A DNA stretch of 64,000 bases from Oligoflexia bacterium (GCA_031292385.1 JARLHE010000014.1:34205-98204); one strand, 5' to 3'; counted from the stretch's first letter, positions 8,669 through 18,875 are shown. Numbers and translations are program-made. The notes: generated by a model from the sequence alone, not told the origin.

Positions 8669-10231
8669 GTGAAATCACATTTGGATAGGCTGAGGGATCT
8701 GGCGGAAAGAGAGCAGCGCGCGGAAGCCGGCGGAGGCGCCGAGCGCGTTGCAAAGCAGCATGCGGCAGGCAAGCTCACTGCGCGTGAGCGGGTGGAGCTT
8801 TTGCTCGATCCGGGAAGTTTTGTCGAGCTCGATAAGTTCGTCACCCATCGCTGCGTTGATTTCGAAATGGATCAGCAGAAATTTTTGGGCGACGGCGTGG
8901 TTACCGGATTCGGCACCGTGGGCGGCCGCACCGTGTATCTCTTTTCCCAGGATTTCACGGTTTTTGGGGGCAGCCTTTCGGGCGCCCACGCATCCAAAAT
9001 CTGCAAAGTGATGGATCTTGCGCTGAAGGCCGGCGCGCCCGTGATCGGGCTGAACGATTCCGGCGGCGCGCGAATTCAAGAAGGCGTCGAAAGCCTCGGG
9101 GGCTATGCGGAGATTTTCTGGCGCAACACGCAAGCAAGCGGCGTGATCCCGCAGATCAGCGTGATTTTGGGGCCTTGCGCCGGCGGCGCGGTCTACAGCC
9201 CGGCGATCACCGATTTCATCTTCATGGCCGAGTCGAATTCTTACATGTTCGTGACCGGGCCAGATGTCATTAAAACGGTGACGCACGAAGAGGTCTCGAA
9301 AGAGGCTCTGGGAGGCGCGGAAACGCATGCCGAAAAGAGCGGTGTTTGCCATTTTGTTCTGCCGAGCGAAAAGGCGTGCTTGCAGGCGGTGCGAAAGCTC
9401 GTTGGTTTCTTGCCATCGAACAATCTGGATGAAGCTCCGGGAGGGTCCGGCCTCGATCCGATCGACCGTCCCTGCTTGAAAATCGCGGATATCCTTCCGG
9501 ATAGCGCGAACAAGCCTTACGATATGCGCGGCGTGATCGAAGACGTCGTCGATCACGGCGAGTTCATGGAAGTTCATGCCGGCTACGCGCGGAACATCAT
9601 CGTGGGGTTCGCGCGCCTGGGCGGCCGCTCGGTGGGGATCATCGGCAATCAACCGGCGCACCTGGCGGGCTGCCTGGACATCGATGCTTCTCTGAAGGGC
9701 GCGCGTTTCGTGCGCTTTTGCGACGCTTTTAATATTCCGCTGGTCACTTTTGTCGACGTGCCGGGATTTCTGCCCGGGACCGCGCAAGAATACGCCGGCA
9801 TCATCAAGCATGGCGCCAAGCTTCTCTACGCCTATTCCGAGGCGACAGTTCCGAAGCTCACCGTGATCACGCGCAAAGCCTATGGCGGCGCCTACGACGT
9901 GATGGCCTCCAAGCACATCCGGGCGGACTTTAATTTCGCATATCCTACAGCGGAAATCGCGGTGATGGGCCCTGAGGGCGCGATCAATATTCTCTATCGC
10001 AAAGAAATTCAGGCCGCCGAGAAGGCAGGTCGCCTCGCCGAAGAGCGCGCGCGGCTCGTCGATCTTTATCGCAACACCTTCGCGAATCCCTATAAAGCGG
10101 CGGAGCTGGGCTATGTCGATGAGGTGATCGTGCCTGAGCAGACGCGGAGAATCCTGATTCAAAGCTTGAAGGGCATTCAGGGCAAGCGCGAACGCGGTCC
10201 GGCCCGCAAACATGGGAATATTCCGCTGTGA
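8669..10231 (+). CDS. pccB: propionyl-CoA carboxylase, carboxyltransferase (beta) subunit
   Basis: A 520-residue crotonase-fold carboxyltransferase that moves carboxyl from biotin to acyl-CoA. Family hallmarks are [26 protein letters not shown] (first oxyanion region), [10 protein letters not shown] and [15 protein letters not shown] (second). The Asp in AYGGAYDVM is the residue that in actinobacterial enzymes favours propionyl-CoA. GTG start with AGGGGA upstream. It overlaps the biotin carboxylase gene by 4 bp (GTGA) and heads an operon ending in methylmalonyl-CoA mutase, which supports propionate metabolism rather than fatty-acid synthesis. Confidence 0.93.
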   Translation: MKSHLDRLRDLAEREQRAEAGGGAERVAKQHAAGKLTARERVELLLDPGSFVELDKFVTHRCVDFEMDQQKFLGDGVVTGFGTVGGRTVYLFSQDFTVFGGSLSGAHASKICKVMDLALKAGAPVIGLNDSGGARIQEGVESLGGYAEIFWRNTQASGVIPQISVILGPCAGGAVYSPAITDFIFMAESNSYMFVTGPDVIKTVTHEEVSKEALGGAETHAEKSGVCHFVLPSEKACLQAVRKLVGFLPSNNLDEAPGGSGLDPIDRPCLKIADILPDSANKPYDMRGVIEDVVDHGEFMEVHAGYARNIIVGFARLGGRSVGIIGNQPAHLAGCLDIDASLKGARFVRFCDAFNIPLVTFVDVPGFLPGTAQEYAGIIKHGAKLLYAYSEATVPKLTVITRKAYGGAYDVMASKHIRADFNFAYPTAEIAVMGPEGAINILYRKEIQAAEKAGRLAEERARLVDLYRNTFANPYKAAELGYVDEVIVPEQTRRILIQSLKGIQGKRERGPARKHGNIPL

Positions 10232-11760
10232 AAAAGCATGCACCGGTACTCATCGCCAATCGAGGAGAGATCGCGATTCGCATCTCGAAAACCGCGCGCG
10301 CTCTCGGTTTTCCGGTCGTCGCGATTTATTCGGACGCCGATCGTTTTGCCGAGCACGTGCGCTATGCCGATCAGGCTTACTACGTGGGGGCGGCTGCTCC
10401 TAAAGAAAGCTACCTGAACGTCGAGCGTATTTTGGAAGTCGCCAAGAGGTCGGGCGCGCGCTACGTGCACCCGGGCTACGGCTTTTTGTCGGAACGTCCG
10501 CATTTTGTCGAGGCGTGCGAGAAAGCGGGCTTGATCTTTGTCGGTCCGTCCGCCGAGAGCATGCGGTTGATGGGGGATAAGATCCAGGCCCGTCAAACCG
10601 TCGATTCGTTGAAAGTGCCGCGCGTTCCGGGCAGCGCCGGCGTCGTGAAAACCTGGCAAGAAGCCGCGAGCTTCGCCAAGCAGGTCGGCTATCCGGTGCT
10701 GCTGAAAGCGGCCGCTGGCGGCGGCGGCAAGGGCATGCGCCGAGTGGACAGCGAGGCGGAGATTTCGAGCGCGTTCGACGGCGCGACCCGCGAAGCGGTT
10801 GGCGCTTTCGGCGACGGCTCGATGTACGTCGAAAAATTGATTTTGGAGCCGCATCACGTTGAGATCCAGGTCTTCGGTGACGGCAAAGGCAAAGCCATTC
10901 ATTTGGGCGAGCGCGAGTGCTCGATTCAGCGCCGTCATCAGAAAGTATGGGAAGAATCGCCCGCGCCGATTTTAAATCGCTATCCTCAAACGCGTCCGGC
11001 GATGTTCGAGGCGGCTGTTCGGGTAGCGGAGCATGTTCGATACGCCGGGGCCGGAACTTTCGAGTTCATCGTCGACGGGAAGGGCAGTTTTTACTTCCTG
11101 GAAATGAACACCCGCTTGCAGGTCGAGCATCCGGTGACCGAATGGGTGACGGGAGTCGATCTGGTGGCTTGGCAGCTTTTGCTCGCGGCCGGGGAGTTGA
11201 AGCTTCCGGCTTCGCCTGAACGTCGGGGCAGCGCGATTGAAGTCCGTCTTTATGCGGAAGATCCGCATACGTTCTTGCCGGCGCCCGGTCCTTTGGGGCT
11301 GATCGAGCTTCCTACGGGATCGTTCGTGCGTTCGGATTCGGCTTTCGGCAGCGAAGGCGAAGTGACCGTGCATTACGATCCGATGATTTCCAAGATTTCG
11401 GTTTGGGCGCCGACTCGCGAAGAAGCAGTCGATCGCCTGCGCGTCGCGCTCGATGAAACGCGGGTCGAGTCTCCGCGGAAGATCGACGGCACGCGCCAAG
11501 GTTCGTTGCGCACCAATCTTTCGTTCTTGCGCCGGCTGGTCCGAAACGAGACCGTGCGCGGCGGCGACACCACGACCGATTTGATCGCGAAGAACCCGGA
11601 TCTTACGGCGGCCGAAGCGACGGAGCCCTCGCTTGAGGCGGCGCTCGCGCTTTCGATTCATCAGCTTTTGACCGAGCAAGGCCCGGCTGTGAACGCGGCG
11701 CCCGTCGCTGCCGCTTCGAATTGGAGCCGCGCTTCGTGGCGCGAAGGAGTGCAGAAATGA
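10228..11760 (+). CDS. acyl-CoA carboxylase, biotin carboxylase subunit
   Basis: A 510-residue ATP-grasp enzyme that carboxylates biotin with ATP and bicarbonate. It has the N-terminal pre-ATP-grasp [15 protein letters not shown], the glycine-rich ATP loop [14 protein letters not shown], the catalytic segment [20 protein letters not shown], then the biotin carboxylase C-terminal domain. The chain stops before any biotinyl domain; the biotin carrier is a separate protein encoded immediately downstream with a 4-bp ATGA overlap. The start GTG overlaps the stop of pccB. Confidence 0.93.
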   Translation: MKKHAPVLIANRGEIAIRISKTARALGFPVVAIYSDADRFAEHVRYADQAYYVGAAAPKESYLNVERILEVAKRSGARYVHPGYGFLSERPHFVEACEKAGLIFVGPSAESMRLMGDKIQARQTVDSLKVPRVPGSAGVVKTWQEAASFAKQVGYPVLLKAAAGGGGKGMRRVDSEAEISSAFDGATREAVGAFGDGSMYVEKLILEPHHVEIQVFGDGKGKAIHLGERECSIQRRHQKVWEESPAPILNRYPQTRPAMFEAAVRVAEHVRYAGAGTFEFIVDGKGSFYFLEMNTRLQVEHPVTEWVTGVDLVAWQLLLAAGELKLPASPERRGSAIEVRLYAEDPHTFLPAPGPLGLIELPTGSFVRSDSAFGSEGEVTVHYDPMISKISVWAPTREEAVDRLRVALDETRVESPRKIDGTRQGSLRTNLSFLRRLVRNETVRGGDTTTDLIAKNPDLTAAEATEPSLEAALALSIHQLLTEQGPAVNAAPVAAASNWSRASWREGVQK

Positions 11761-12290
11761 GCCGAATTCACGGGAAGGTCGGCGCTATCGAACTGGAATG
11801 GATGAGCCCCTTGCGCGGCAATTCGGGCCAAGCTCAAGCGCGTTTGAAGGATGGACGGGTGATTTCGGTCTCCTGGAACCGCGATCGCGAGGGACTTTGG
11901 ATCGAAACCGATAACGGCGTTTTCGGTTTTGACATCGCGGGCGAGGCAACCGACGAAGGCGGCATCGCTTATCATGTGAAGCGCCGGATCGCCGGCGGAG
12001 AGTGGAGCGGCCTTTCGTTCAAGCGGGCGGGCGAAGAATCCGCTGCCGCCGCGGCGGGCGTCCAAAAGCGTGGCGTGCGCGTGCGCGCGCAGATGCCGGG
12101 GAAAATTATCCGCGTTTCGGTCAAAGTGGGCGATATGGTCGAGAAGGGGCAATCCCTGCTCGTGATGGAAGCGATGAAAATGGAAAACGAGATCCGTGCC
12201 GCGGCTTCCGGAAAAATTTCGGCCGTTAAAGTGACCGAGGGCCAGGCCGTCGAAACCGGGGCGGATCTCTGCCTGATTGAGCCTGTATGA
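11757..12290 (+). CDS. biotinyl-domain carrier protein of the acyl-CoA carboxylase
   Basis: A 177-residue protein with the biotin attachment site [15 protein letters not shown] near the C-terminus (Lys of MKM) inside an ~75-residue lipoyl/biotinyl fold. The N-terminal ~90 residues are beta-rich and probably bind the carboxylase core, like the BT-type linker domain of PCC alpha chains. In most bacteria this domain is fused to the biotin carboxylase; here it is a separate gene. ATG 11757 overlaps the upstream TGA (ATGA); the longer frame from 11721 lies inside the upstream gene. Confidence 0.88.
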   Translation: MSRIHGKVGAIELEWMSPLRGNSGQAQARLKDGRVISVSWNRDREGLWIETDNGVFGFDIAGEATDEGGIAYHVKRRIAGGEWSGLSFKRAGEESAAAAAGVQKRGVRVRAQMPGKIIRVSVKVGDMVEKGQSLLVMEAMKMENEIRAAASGKISAVKVTEGQAVETGADLCLIEPV

Positions 12291-13885
12291 CCGATTTTTA
12301 TACGCGTTCCGGAATCCCCGTGAAAGAAACTTATCGCCCCGAGGACCTGCCGGTGCCTCCCAGCGAAATGCCGGAATATTTAGGCGAGCCCGGGAAGTTT
12401 CCGTTCACGCGCGGCGTTCAGAAGGACATGTACCGCGGACGCGCGTGGACGATGCGCCAGTACGCGGGGTTCGGGACGCCCGAGGAGTCCAATAAGCGCT
12501 ATCACTACCTGCTTTCGCAGGGGACGATGGGGTTGTCGGTGGCATTCGATCTGCCGACTCAGCTCGGTTACGATCCCGATCATGTGCGCTCGAAAGGCGA
12601 AGTGGGTAAGGTCGGGGTTTCGATCTCAAACCTCGATGATATGCGCATTTTGTTCAAGGGCATCGATCTTTCGAAGGTTTCGACTTCGATGACGATCAAC
12701 GCGACGGCGAGCATTTTGCTCTCGCTTTATATCGCGGTCGCCGAGGAGCAAGGCGCGAAGGTCTCGGATCTGCGAGGCACGGTCCAAAACGACACGCTGA
12801 AAGAATACGTCGCTCGCGGCAATTACATCTATCCGCCGACCGGCGCGCTTCGCATCACGACCGATATGTTCGCTTGGTGTTCGCAAAACATGCCGAAGTG
12901 GAATCCGATTTCGATTTCGGGCTATCACATTCGCGAAGCGGGCTCGACGGCCGTGCAGGAGCTGGCTTTCACCTTCGCCAACGGCATCGCTTATACCGAG
13001 GCCGCGGTGAAAAAGGGCTTGCCGGTCGACACTTTCGCGGGGCAGCTTTCTTTTTTCTTCAACGTTCATAATGATTTTTTCGAAGAGATCGCCAAATTTC
13101 GCGCCGCGCGTCGCATTTGGGCGCGCATCATGAAAGAGCGTTTCGGCGCCAAGGATCCGCGCAGCTGCATGGTGCGTTTCCATTCCCAGACCGCGGGTTC
13201 GACCCTGACCGCGCAACAGCCTTACAATAACGTCGTGCGCGTGACCTTGCAGGCGCTTGCCTCCGTCTTGGGCGGCACGCAGTCGCTGCACACGAACAGC
13301 CTGGACGAGGCTTTGTCCCTTCCGACGGAGTCGGCGGCGCGCCTGGCGCTGCGGACGCAGCAAATCATCGCCAGCGAAAGCAACGCGACCCAGACGGTCG
13401 ATCCGCTCGCGGGCAGCTGGTACGTCGAAAATCTCACTGCCGAGCTTGAAAAGCGCGCGTTCGCCTACCTCGAGGAAATCGAGCGCCAGGGCGGCACCAT
13501 TCGCTGCATCGAGAGCGGTTATATTCAGAACGAGATTTCGAGCGCGGCCTACGCCGATCAACAGCGCATTGACGACGGACGCGTGAAAGTCGTCGGCGTC
13601 AATTGCTTCGCCGATGCGGCGGGTACGGCGTCGGTCTCGGCGGAGCTTCTGAAAATCCCGCCAGAGCTCGAACGCGCTTCGGTCGACCGGGTGCGCGCCT
13701 ATCGCGCCAAGCGTTCAGACGGCGCGACAAGAGACGCGCTTCGCGCCCTCGCGGACGCGGCGGGCTCGGACGTGAATCTCCAAGGCGCGATTCTGAGCGC
13801 CGTCAAAGCCGGCGCGACCTTAGGCGAGATCGCAGATGCCATGCGCGCCGTTTTCGGGCTGTATCAAGAGTATTCGGGCTTCTAA
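12287..13885 (+). CDS. methylmalonyl-CoA mutase, large catalytic subunit
   Basis: A 532-residue TIM-barrel subunit that interconverts methylmalonyl-CoA and succinyl-CoA with adenosylcobalamin. Family text is obvious: [74 protein letters not shown]. The Tyr in RQYAGF is typical of methylmalonyl-CoA mutase, whereas isobutyryl-CoA mutase large subunits have Phe. There is no B12-binding domain, so a separate small subunit is required; none is encoded in this window. ATGA overlap with the biotin carrier gene shows an operon that converts propionyl-CoA to succinyl-CoA. A racemase/epimerase is also absent here. Confidence 0.93.
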   Translation: MTDFYTRSGIPVKETYRPEDLPVPPSEMPEYLGEPGKFPFTRGVQKDMYRGRAWTMRQYAGFGTPEESNKRYHYLLSQGTMGLSVAFDLPTQLGYDPDHVRSKGEVGKVGVSISNLDDMRILFKGIDLSKVSTSMTINATASILLSLYIAVAEEQGAKVSDLRGTVQNDTLKEYVARGNYIYPPTGALRITTDMFAWCSQNMPKWNPISISGYHIREAGSTAVQELAFTFANGIAYTEAAVKKGLPVDTFAGQLSFFFNVHNDFFEEIAKFRAARRIWARIMKERFGAKDPRSCMVRFHSQTAGSTLTAQQPYNNVVRVTLQALASVLGGTQSLHTNSLDEALSLPTESAARLALRTQQIIASESNATQTVDPLAGSWYVENLTAELEKRAFAYLEEIERQGGTIRCIESGYIQNEISSAAYADQQRIDDGRVKVVGVNCFADAAGTASVSAELLKIPPELERASVDRVRAYRAKRSDGATRDALRALADAAGSDVNLQGAILSAVKAGATLGEIADAMRAVFGLYQEYSGF

Positions 13886-13886
13886 C

Positions 13887-13944
13887 AAAAGGTAGGCCGT
13901 ACCTTTTGGTTGAGACCTGCGTCAAAGGCCGCGGCCTACCTTTT
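13887..13944. terminator. bidirectional terminator between convergent transcripts
   Basis: Perfect 12-bp inverted repeat AAAAGGTAGGCC (13887-13898) / GGCCTACCTTTT (13933-13944) with smaller nested palindromes (for example AAAAGGTA-GGCCG-TACCTTTT). Its U-rich end on either strand fits termination of the mutase operon and of the opposite gene. The minus-strand extension stop at 13960 lies 16 bp away. Confidence 0.65.
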
Positions 13945-14112
13945 CGAAATGCGGGGCTGTCAGGGAAGAATCTCGTCCTTGTAACGCGGATCGTTCGAGC
14001 ACCCGAACATGTTCGCCATGATCTTTTTACGAAGCTGCGCGTTTTTCTTGGCTTGCTGGGCTTGGAATTTGACGAGATCGGTTCCGGGCGGGAGATCGTA
14101 CACGATCGGGGC

Positions 14113-15036
14113 CTAGCTCTTGTAAAACTGCCCGAAGCTGGGTTCAACGTCATTTTCGATATCGGTGACTTCGGAGTGTTGGATAGTGTCGAAATATTCA
14201 AGGATTTCGCGGTAATCTTTTTTCTTCTCCGCGGAAGGGTTTTTCTCGAGAGTCGGAGAATAAAGCGTCAGATCGAGTTGGGGCGCGAGAGTCGGGTCGA
14301 TGAATTTCGCTTCCGGATTCACGCCAGGGCAGTGTGCGTAGATTGAGTCGCTAAATCCGTCGACAAGAATCTGGATCTTGAGTTGACCAAAGACCTCCTT
14401 GATCAGTGCTTGGGTCTCCTTCGATCCACGAATGAAGACCTGGTCATCGAGCTGGGGAGGTGAGTCGTACAACGGGCTATCCGACGGGTCGATGTTCGCG
14501 CCTTGCGATCGCAAGTAGCACGCGAGGAGGGCCGCCTCTTCTCGCGAGATGAAAAGAGTGAACGTATTTAGGTATCTCACGCCGGCCGGCACGCCGATCT
14601 TCAAAAGATAGGCGGGAGCTTGCGCGTAAGCCAGGCTCACCAGGGGATTGTTCGCGGTAAAGAGCATATAACGCTTGTCGGGATCGAAGTAGCTTCGGCC
14701 CGTGCTTGGGTCATAAAAAAGCTTTGAGGCTAGCGCCGCGTCTTTCGGATCGAGAGCGGGCGATGGGGCGCCGTCTTTCATTCCGGGAAGCTCGCCATAG
14801 TGGAACAGGTCGACCCGGCGGTTTAGAGCGTGCGTGCTCGCCCCGAACACTTTCAGGAGTAACTGTTTGATCTCGTCCCGGGTCGGGTTGAGCGCCTTGC
14901 AGCAGGCGGCGGAAGCTTCGCTCGTGTTCGCAATGGGCACGGAGGGCGGGACGCATGCGCTGACGTTTGAATCGCTTAACGCTGCTTTTCCTGAGAGCAG
15001 GAGAATCGCGCATGCCAAAAAGAATTTGAGAGCCAA
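14113..15036 (-). CDS. secreted protein of unknown function; in-frame amber, possible 50-residue extension to 13960
   Basis: A 307-residue protein with a signal peptide (LKFFLACAILLLSGKAALS) and few cysteines (an AACCKAL pair). No family is recognised. The start is TTG 15036; no better codon exists in frame. The frame stops at TAG 14115-14113 but continues open for 50 more codons to TGA 13962-13960. That stretch (APIVYDLPPGTDLVKFQA... CSNDPRYKDEILP) has coding-like composition and ends just before the bidirectional terminator. It may be a recent nonsense mutation, readthrough, a sequence error or a separate small gene from GTG 14103. Downstream of a membrane-protein gene with a 23-bp gap. Confidence 0.6.
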   Translation of the reverse strand: MALKFFLACAILLLSGKAALSDSNVSACVPPSVPIANTSEASAACCKALNPTRDEIKQLLLKVFGASTHALNRRVDLFHYGELPGMKDGAPSPALDPKDAALASKLFYDPSTGRSYFDPDKRYMLFTANNPLVSLAYAQAPAYLLKIGVPAGVRYLNTFTLFISREEAALLACYLRSQGANIDPSDSPLYDSPPQLDDQVFIRGSKETQALIKEVFGQLKIQILVDGFSDSIYAHCPGVNPEAKFIDPTLAPQLDLTLYSPTLEKNPSAEKKKDYREILEYFDTIQHSEVTDIENDVEPSFGQFYKS

Positions 15037-15059
15037 ACAAGAGCGCGTTAACCCGTCTC

Positions 15060-15500
15060 TTATTTGATGCCTTTTTGCGTCCGATTCGGCTTGTGCAGCA
15101 GTCTTCCCCCGTAGGCGAACGCGAACACGATCGGCAGGGCTAAACCGTAAGCGGTCGTAAATCCCACCAGCAAGGCGCCGATCGAGAGAGGGGCGGATTG
15201 GGTGGGGTCCAGCTTCTGCTCATGAAGGTAGAGCAGGGTTTTCATGGGTACTTGGTCTAAAAATATGACGAACGAAATGATGCTCATGCTGGAGAACGTC
15301 GACCGGTGATGCGCCGCGGAAAGCAGATACCCCAATCCGACGATGACGATGAGGCGCGCGATCATGTAAATCCCGTTCGCGGCAAGGGGCCCCCAAGCGC
15401 GGTCAACCCAGAGGGCGGTGCCCCAAAGGCTGATGGCCAATATCGCGATCGCGATGAGTAAGGAGAGCGAAAGAGGCCAATGGATTTTTTTTGACGTCAT
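15060..15500 (-). CDS. integral membrane protein, unknown
   Basis: A 146-residue protein with about four hydrophobic helices (roughly residues 9-31, 43-62, 70-85 and 108-133) and a short basic C-terminus (HKPNRTQKGIK). No family motif is recognised. A perfect TTGACA (minus strand, 15537-15532) lies upstream with no convincing -10 box. It probably shares a transcript with the secreted protein 23 bp downstream. Confidence 0.6.
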   Translation of the reverse strand: MTSKKIHWPLSLSLLIAIAILAISLWGTALWVDRAWGPLAANGIYMIARLIVIVGLGYLLSAAHHRSTFSSMSIISFVIFLDQVPMKTLLYLHEQKLDPTQSAPLSIGALLVGFTTAYGLALPIVFAFAYGGRLLHKPNRTQKGIK

Positions 15501-15600
15501 CGCTCTTGGGCTTAGCGGGATCGGGTCTAAGTGTCAACACTTCGCATTGCGTTATCCGTAGGCGATGCTTGACTGAAGTACAGTCACCCGCGTAAAAGAA

Positions 15601-16986
15601 ATGAAAAGGATTCACTTTCATATGACGACTTCGACCCTTCCTGCCGAGGTATTGGTCACAGGTACCAAGACCTATGCCGACGTTAACAATGACGTTTCCA
15701 AGCCACTCGAAAGTTTTCCCGAAACCCGTTGGTGGATCTGTTTCGGTACCGCATTGGCGGTGCTTGCGATTTGGTTGTTCTCGGTCGGGTCGTTCGTGTT
15801 TTACGGCCAGGGAATGCTCGGGATCAATCAGCCGAGCGGCTGGGGTACGGACATCACGAACTTCGTCTTTTGGGTCGGTATCGGTCACGCCGGTACATTG
15901 ATTTCCGCCATTCTGTTTTTGTTCCGCCAGAAATGGCGTACGGCTATTAACCGCTCCGCGGAAGCGATGACGATTTTCGCCGTTATCACGGCGTTGACCT
16001 TCCCGCTGCTTCACACGGGACGTCCTTGGTACGCCGCTTTCTGGCTTCTGCCGTATCCGAACCAGCGCCATCTCTGGGTGAATTTCCGTTCGCCTCTGCT
16101 TTGGGACGTGTTCGCGGTCGGTACCTACTTCACGATCTCTCTCGTTTTCTGGTTTGTCGGGCTGATCCCCGATCTCGCGTCCGTTCGCGATCGCGCCACC
16201 ACCGGCATTCGCAAAAACATCTACACGATTCTTTCCCTCGGCTGGCGCGGATCGAACCGCAACTGGAGCCATTATGAAATGGCTTACCTGTTGCTCGCCG
16301 GTCTTTCGACGCCACTGGTTCTTTCGGTGCATACGATCGTTTCGTTCGACTTCGCCGTTTCGAGCGAGCCGGGCTGGCATACGACCATTTTCCCGCCTTA
16401 CTTCGTCGCGGGCGCTATCTTTTCGGGTTTTGCGATGGTGGTCACCTTGCTGGTGATCATGCGTGAAATGTTCAACCTCAAGAACTACATCACTCTCGAA
16501 CATCTCGAGAAGATGAACAAGGTCATCATGGCGACCGGCATGATCGTCGGTTACGCCTATGCCTCCGAGTTTTTCATGGCCTGGTATTCGGGTAATCAGT
16601 TTGAGCGCTACGTTTTCGTCAATCGCGCCTTCGGCCCGTACTGGTGGGCTTACTGGACCATGGTCAGCTGCAATGTTTTGATTCCGCAGTTGTTCTGGTT
16701 CCGGGCTTGCCGCCGCAATGTGGCGATCGTGTTCGTGATCTCGTTGTTCGTGAACATCGGTATGTGGTTCGAACGCTACGTGATCGTCGTGACCTCGCTC
16801 CATCGCGACTTCTTGCCGTCCTCCTGGTCGATGTACTTCCCGACCTGGTATGACTGGGGTTGGACCTTCGGCAGTATGGGGTTGTTCTTCGCGCTTTTCT
16901 TGTTGTTCGTCCGCGCCTTGCCGACGATCGCAATGGCCGAAGTCAAGGGCGTGATGCCGCAGCCTTCTTCCGGGGCGCATCATTAA
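15601..16986 (+). CDS. NrfD/PsrC family membrane protein (ActC-like), solitary
   Basis: A 461-residue polytopic membrane protein of the NrfD family. In alternative complex III, ActC/ActF proteins of this family oxidise menaquinol or ubiquinol. ActC-like text includes [68 protein letters not shown] and [20 protein letters not shown], with roughly ten helices. Partner genes (ActA multihaem, ActB iron-sulfur/molybdopterin-like, ActD, ActE) are absent nearby, so its redox partner is unknown. ATG 15601 or ATG 15622 could be the start; AAAAGGA lies 12 nt before the second. Confidence 0.8.
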   Translation: MKRIHFHMTTSTLPAEVLVTGTKTYADVNNDVSKPLESFPETRWWICFGTALAVLAIWLFSVGSFVFYGQGMLGINQPSGWGTDITNFVFWVGIGHAGTLISAILFLFRQKWRTAINRSAEAMTIFAVITALTFPLLHTGRPWYAAFWLLPYPNQRHLWVNFRSPLLWDVFAVGTYFTISLVFWFVGLIPDLASVRDRATTGIRKNIYTILSLGWRGSNRNWSHYEMAYLLLAGLSTPLVLSVHTIVSFDFAVSSEPGWHTTIFPPYFVAGAIFSGFAMVVTLLVIMREMFNLKNYITLEHLEKMNKVIMATGMIVGYAYASEFFMAWYSGNQFERYVFVNRAFGPYWWAYWTMVSCNVLIPQLFWFRACRRNVAIVFVISLFVNIGMWFERYVIVVTSLHRDFLPSSWSMYFPTWYDWGWTFGSMGLFFALFLLFVRALPTIAMAEVKGVMPQPSSGAHH

Positions 16987-16995
16987 GAATTAGCC

Positions 16996-17745
16996 TTAAT
17001 CCCACGAGTCGACCTTTGGGGCCTGGATTTCCTCGAGCTTTTCGAGCGGTCCGCTCTTGGGAAAAGCGCGAGTGTAGCCGTCGAGAACCTGATTCAGCCT
17101 GAGGGCTTGGCGCCAGTCTTCGGCCAGGCGGTCCGCGAAATTTCGGGAGAAGAGCTCTTTTTTCGGGATCGGCCGCCAGACATACCAGCCGGTCATTTTC
17201 AGCCAATTTATTTTGGGATGATCGATCGGGTAGTCGCGAGGCTTGGTTTTCAGCACGCGCTCATCGCCCAGGTCTTTGTAGTGCCGGCGAAACTTTCGAT
17301 CCGCCAGAAGCTCTTCCAGCTCGGATGGATCTCGGTCAATCCACGCCCGAATCTTTTTGGTTTGCGCCGCGCTGGGCATGTAAAGCCCACCAGCTGAAAA
17401 GACGTCTTCCTTGGAGATATTAAAATAAAGCGAAGGCAGGTCTTCGTAGCGGCTGCCGGAGTCGCGCGACACGGAGGCGCCGATCCAATCCCTGTAAGGA
17501 CCTTGGGTTCTCGCGTTTTCGGCTGAGCGGCGGATGCGCGCGAAGCCCCGGGTCGGGAAGCGGTATCCGGCTGGCGCCTCCTGCCGCAATTGGCGCGCTA
17601 CTTCGGTCATGAGCACGCGCATCGGCTCGACCAGCACGGCTTCATATTCGGCGCGGTTGCGCTCCAGCCAGGTCGAGGATTTTTGGCGGGAAGCTTTGGC
17701 GATAAAGTCGATCGATTTTCGGGAGAAGCGGGGTTGGTTTTTCAT
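16996..17745 (-). CDS. DUF2461 family protein
   Basis: A 249-residue protein matching the DUF2461 (TIGR02453) pattern: FSRKSIDFI near the start, PMRVLMTEVARQL, then DLPSLYFNISKEDVFSAGGLYMP, and IDHPKINWLKMTGWYVWRPIPKKEL. Function of the family is unknown. Start ATG 17745 is used because the longer frame runs through the upstream CPXCG gene. Only 5 bp separate the two genes, so they are co-transcribed. Confidence 0.8.
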   Translation of the reverse strand: MKNQPRFSRKSIDFIAKASRQKSSTWLERNRAEYEAVLVEPMRVLMTEVARQLRQEAPAGYRFPTRGFARIRRSAENARTQGPYRDWIGASVSRDSGSRYEDLPSLYFNISKEDVFSAGGLYMPSAAQTKKIRAWIDRDPSELEELLADRKFRRHYKDLGDERVLKTKPRDYPIDHPKINWLKMTGWYVWRPIPKKELFSRNFADRLAEDWRQALRLNQVLDGYTRAFPKSGPLEKLEEIQAPKVDSWD

Positions 17746-17750
17746 AAAAA

Positions 17751-17927
17751 TCACTCGCGTCCTGTATCTACCGAAATTAGTTCCCCGGCAAGACAACGCA
17801 CTCGAAAAGTAATCGGCCGGCAGCAGACGTAGCAATCTTCGACGTAAACCTGCTCGTCCTCCGAGCAGTCAATCAGGGTGGTGAACGTTTCACCGCAAAA
17901 CGGGCATTCAACCTCGGTCTCGTGCAT
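17751..17927 (-). CDS. CPXCG motif cysteine-rich small protein
   Basis: A 58-residue protein. It has CPFCG at residues 8-12, LIDCSEDEQ with Cys21, and DCYVCCRPI with Cys32/35/36. This is the pattern of the CPXCG (Cys-rich, zinc-ribbon-like) family found in many proteobacteria, of unknown role; two Cys pairs probably hold a zinc. ATG 17927 lies within the last 20 bp of the LysR gene, and GGAGATACC precedes it. The unit LysR-CPXCG-DUF2461 looks like one transcript. Confidence 0.82.
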   Translation of the reverse strand: MHETEVECPFCGETFTTLIDCSEDEQVYVEDCYVCCRPITFRVRCLAGELISVDTGRE

Positions 17928-18831
17928 TTCGGTATCTCCAGTTGAAATTCGTGAACTCGGCGAGCAGGTGCTCCACGAAAGCTCGGACTTTAGGGAGCAG
18001 GTATCTTTGTCCCGGAAACACCGCGTGAATCGGGCCGGAGTCGAAATACCACAGATCCAAGACCGGTTGGAGTCGGTCTTTTTTCAAGTCCTCGGAGCAG
18101 TGAAAGTAGGGTAACAGGGCGATTCCCTCGCCTCGGATGGCGAAGTCGCGCACCAAATCGATGTTATTCGAGGAGATCCGTCCCCGCGTCTTGATGACTG
18201 AAGAGGCGCCACGCGGACCCTGAAGCCGCCACTGGCTGGGTTGTTCCTCTTCTCCGGTGAAAAGGATGCAGGAGTGTTTTTCCAGCTCGGCGCAGGATTT
18301 AGGTTCGCCCTTTTCTTTGAGATAATCGGGGCTCGCCCAAAGCTGCATCTCGATGTTGCCGATCTTGCGCGCCATGAGCGAGGAGTCTTCGAGCGCGCCG
18401 ATGCGAATCGCCAGATCGAAGCCTTCCGAGATGAGGTCGACCACGCGCTCGGTGAGGACGATATCCGCCGATACCCGCGGATTGGCCTTAAGAAACTCGC
18501 TGACGCTTTTGCCCAAAAACCGCGTGCCGAAATCGGTGGGTGCGGTGAGCTTCAGCGTGCCTTGCGGAACCGATTGAAGGCTGGTGAGCAAGGCTTCGGC
18601 CTGCTCGAGCTCGGCCGCGATTTTTAATCCATGTTGAAAATAGCTGTTGCCGACGTCCGTGATCCGCAGGCTCCGGGTGGTTCGATGGAGAAGTGGAATA
18701 CCGAGTGCACTCTCCAAATCCGCGACTCGGCGGCTGACGGTCGATTTGGGCATTCCCAATATCTTGGAGGCTTTGCTGAAACTGCCGGCCTGGACCACCC
18801 GTACGAATACCAAAAGGTCATTAACATCCAT
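17908..18831 (-). CDS. LysR-family transcriptional regulator
   Basis: A 307-residue regulator with N-terminal winged helix-turn-helix (DLLVFVRVVQAGSFSKASKILGMPKSTVSRRVADLE) and a periplasmic-binding-like co-inducer domain, close in style to the CrgA/AaeR-type subgroup. It is divergent from yceI-pirin, with about 100 bp between. That gap holds an inverted repeat straddling the likely -35 region of the yceI promoter, so it probably controls yceI-pirin. The ligand is unknown. Confidence 0.9.
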   Translation of the reverse strand: MDVNDLLVFVRVVQAGSFSKASKILGMPKSTVSRRVADLESALGIPLLHRTTRSLRITDVGNSYFQHGLKIAAELEQAEALLTSLQSVPQGTLKLTAPTDFGTRFLGKSVSEFLKANPRVSADIVLTERVVDLISEGFDLAIRIGALEDSSLMARKIGNIEMQLWASPDYLKEKGEPKSCAELEKHSCILFTGEEEQPSQWRLQGPRGASSVIKTRGRISSNNIDLVRDFAIRGEGIALLPYFHCSEDLKKDRLQPVLDLWYFDSGPIHAVFPGQRYLLPKVRAFVEHLLAEFTNFNWRYRNARDRG

Positions 18832-18848
18832 AGGATATGGATTGTCTC

Positions 18849-18875
18849 ATAACTGGGATAGTTATTCTATATAAT
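18849..18875 (+). promoter_or_regulatory. putative LysR operator and -10 box of the yceI-pirin promoter
   Basis: Inverted repeat ATAACT-GGGAT-AGTTAT (18849-18865) is followed by a perfect -10 TATAAT (18870-18875). The repeat occupies the -35 position, where no good TTGACA-like box is present, as at activator-dependent LysR promoters. Confidence 0.5.

Noticed and set aside
8675..10243. 522-codon minus-strand open frame opposite pccB
   Set aside because: Mirror of an unmistakable carboxyltransferase; no domain text, no ribosome site.
13603..14346. 247-codon plus-strand frame across the mutase end
   Set aside because: Different frame of the mutase followed by antisense of the secreted gene; crosses the terminator.
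15403..16983. 526-codon minus-strand open frame opposite the NrfD-like gene
   Set aside because: Highly charged, repetitive translation; the plus-strand frame has coherent membrane helices.
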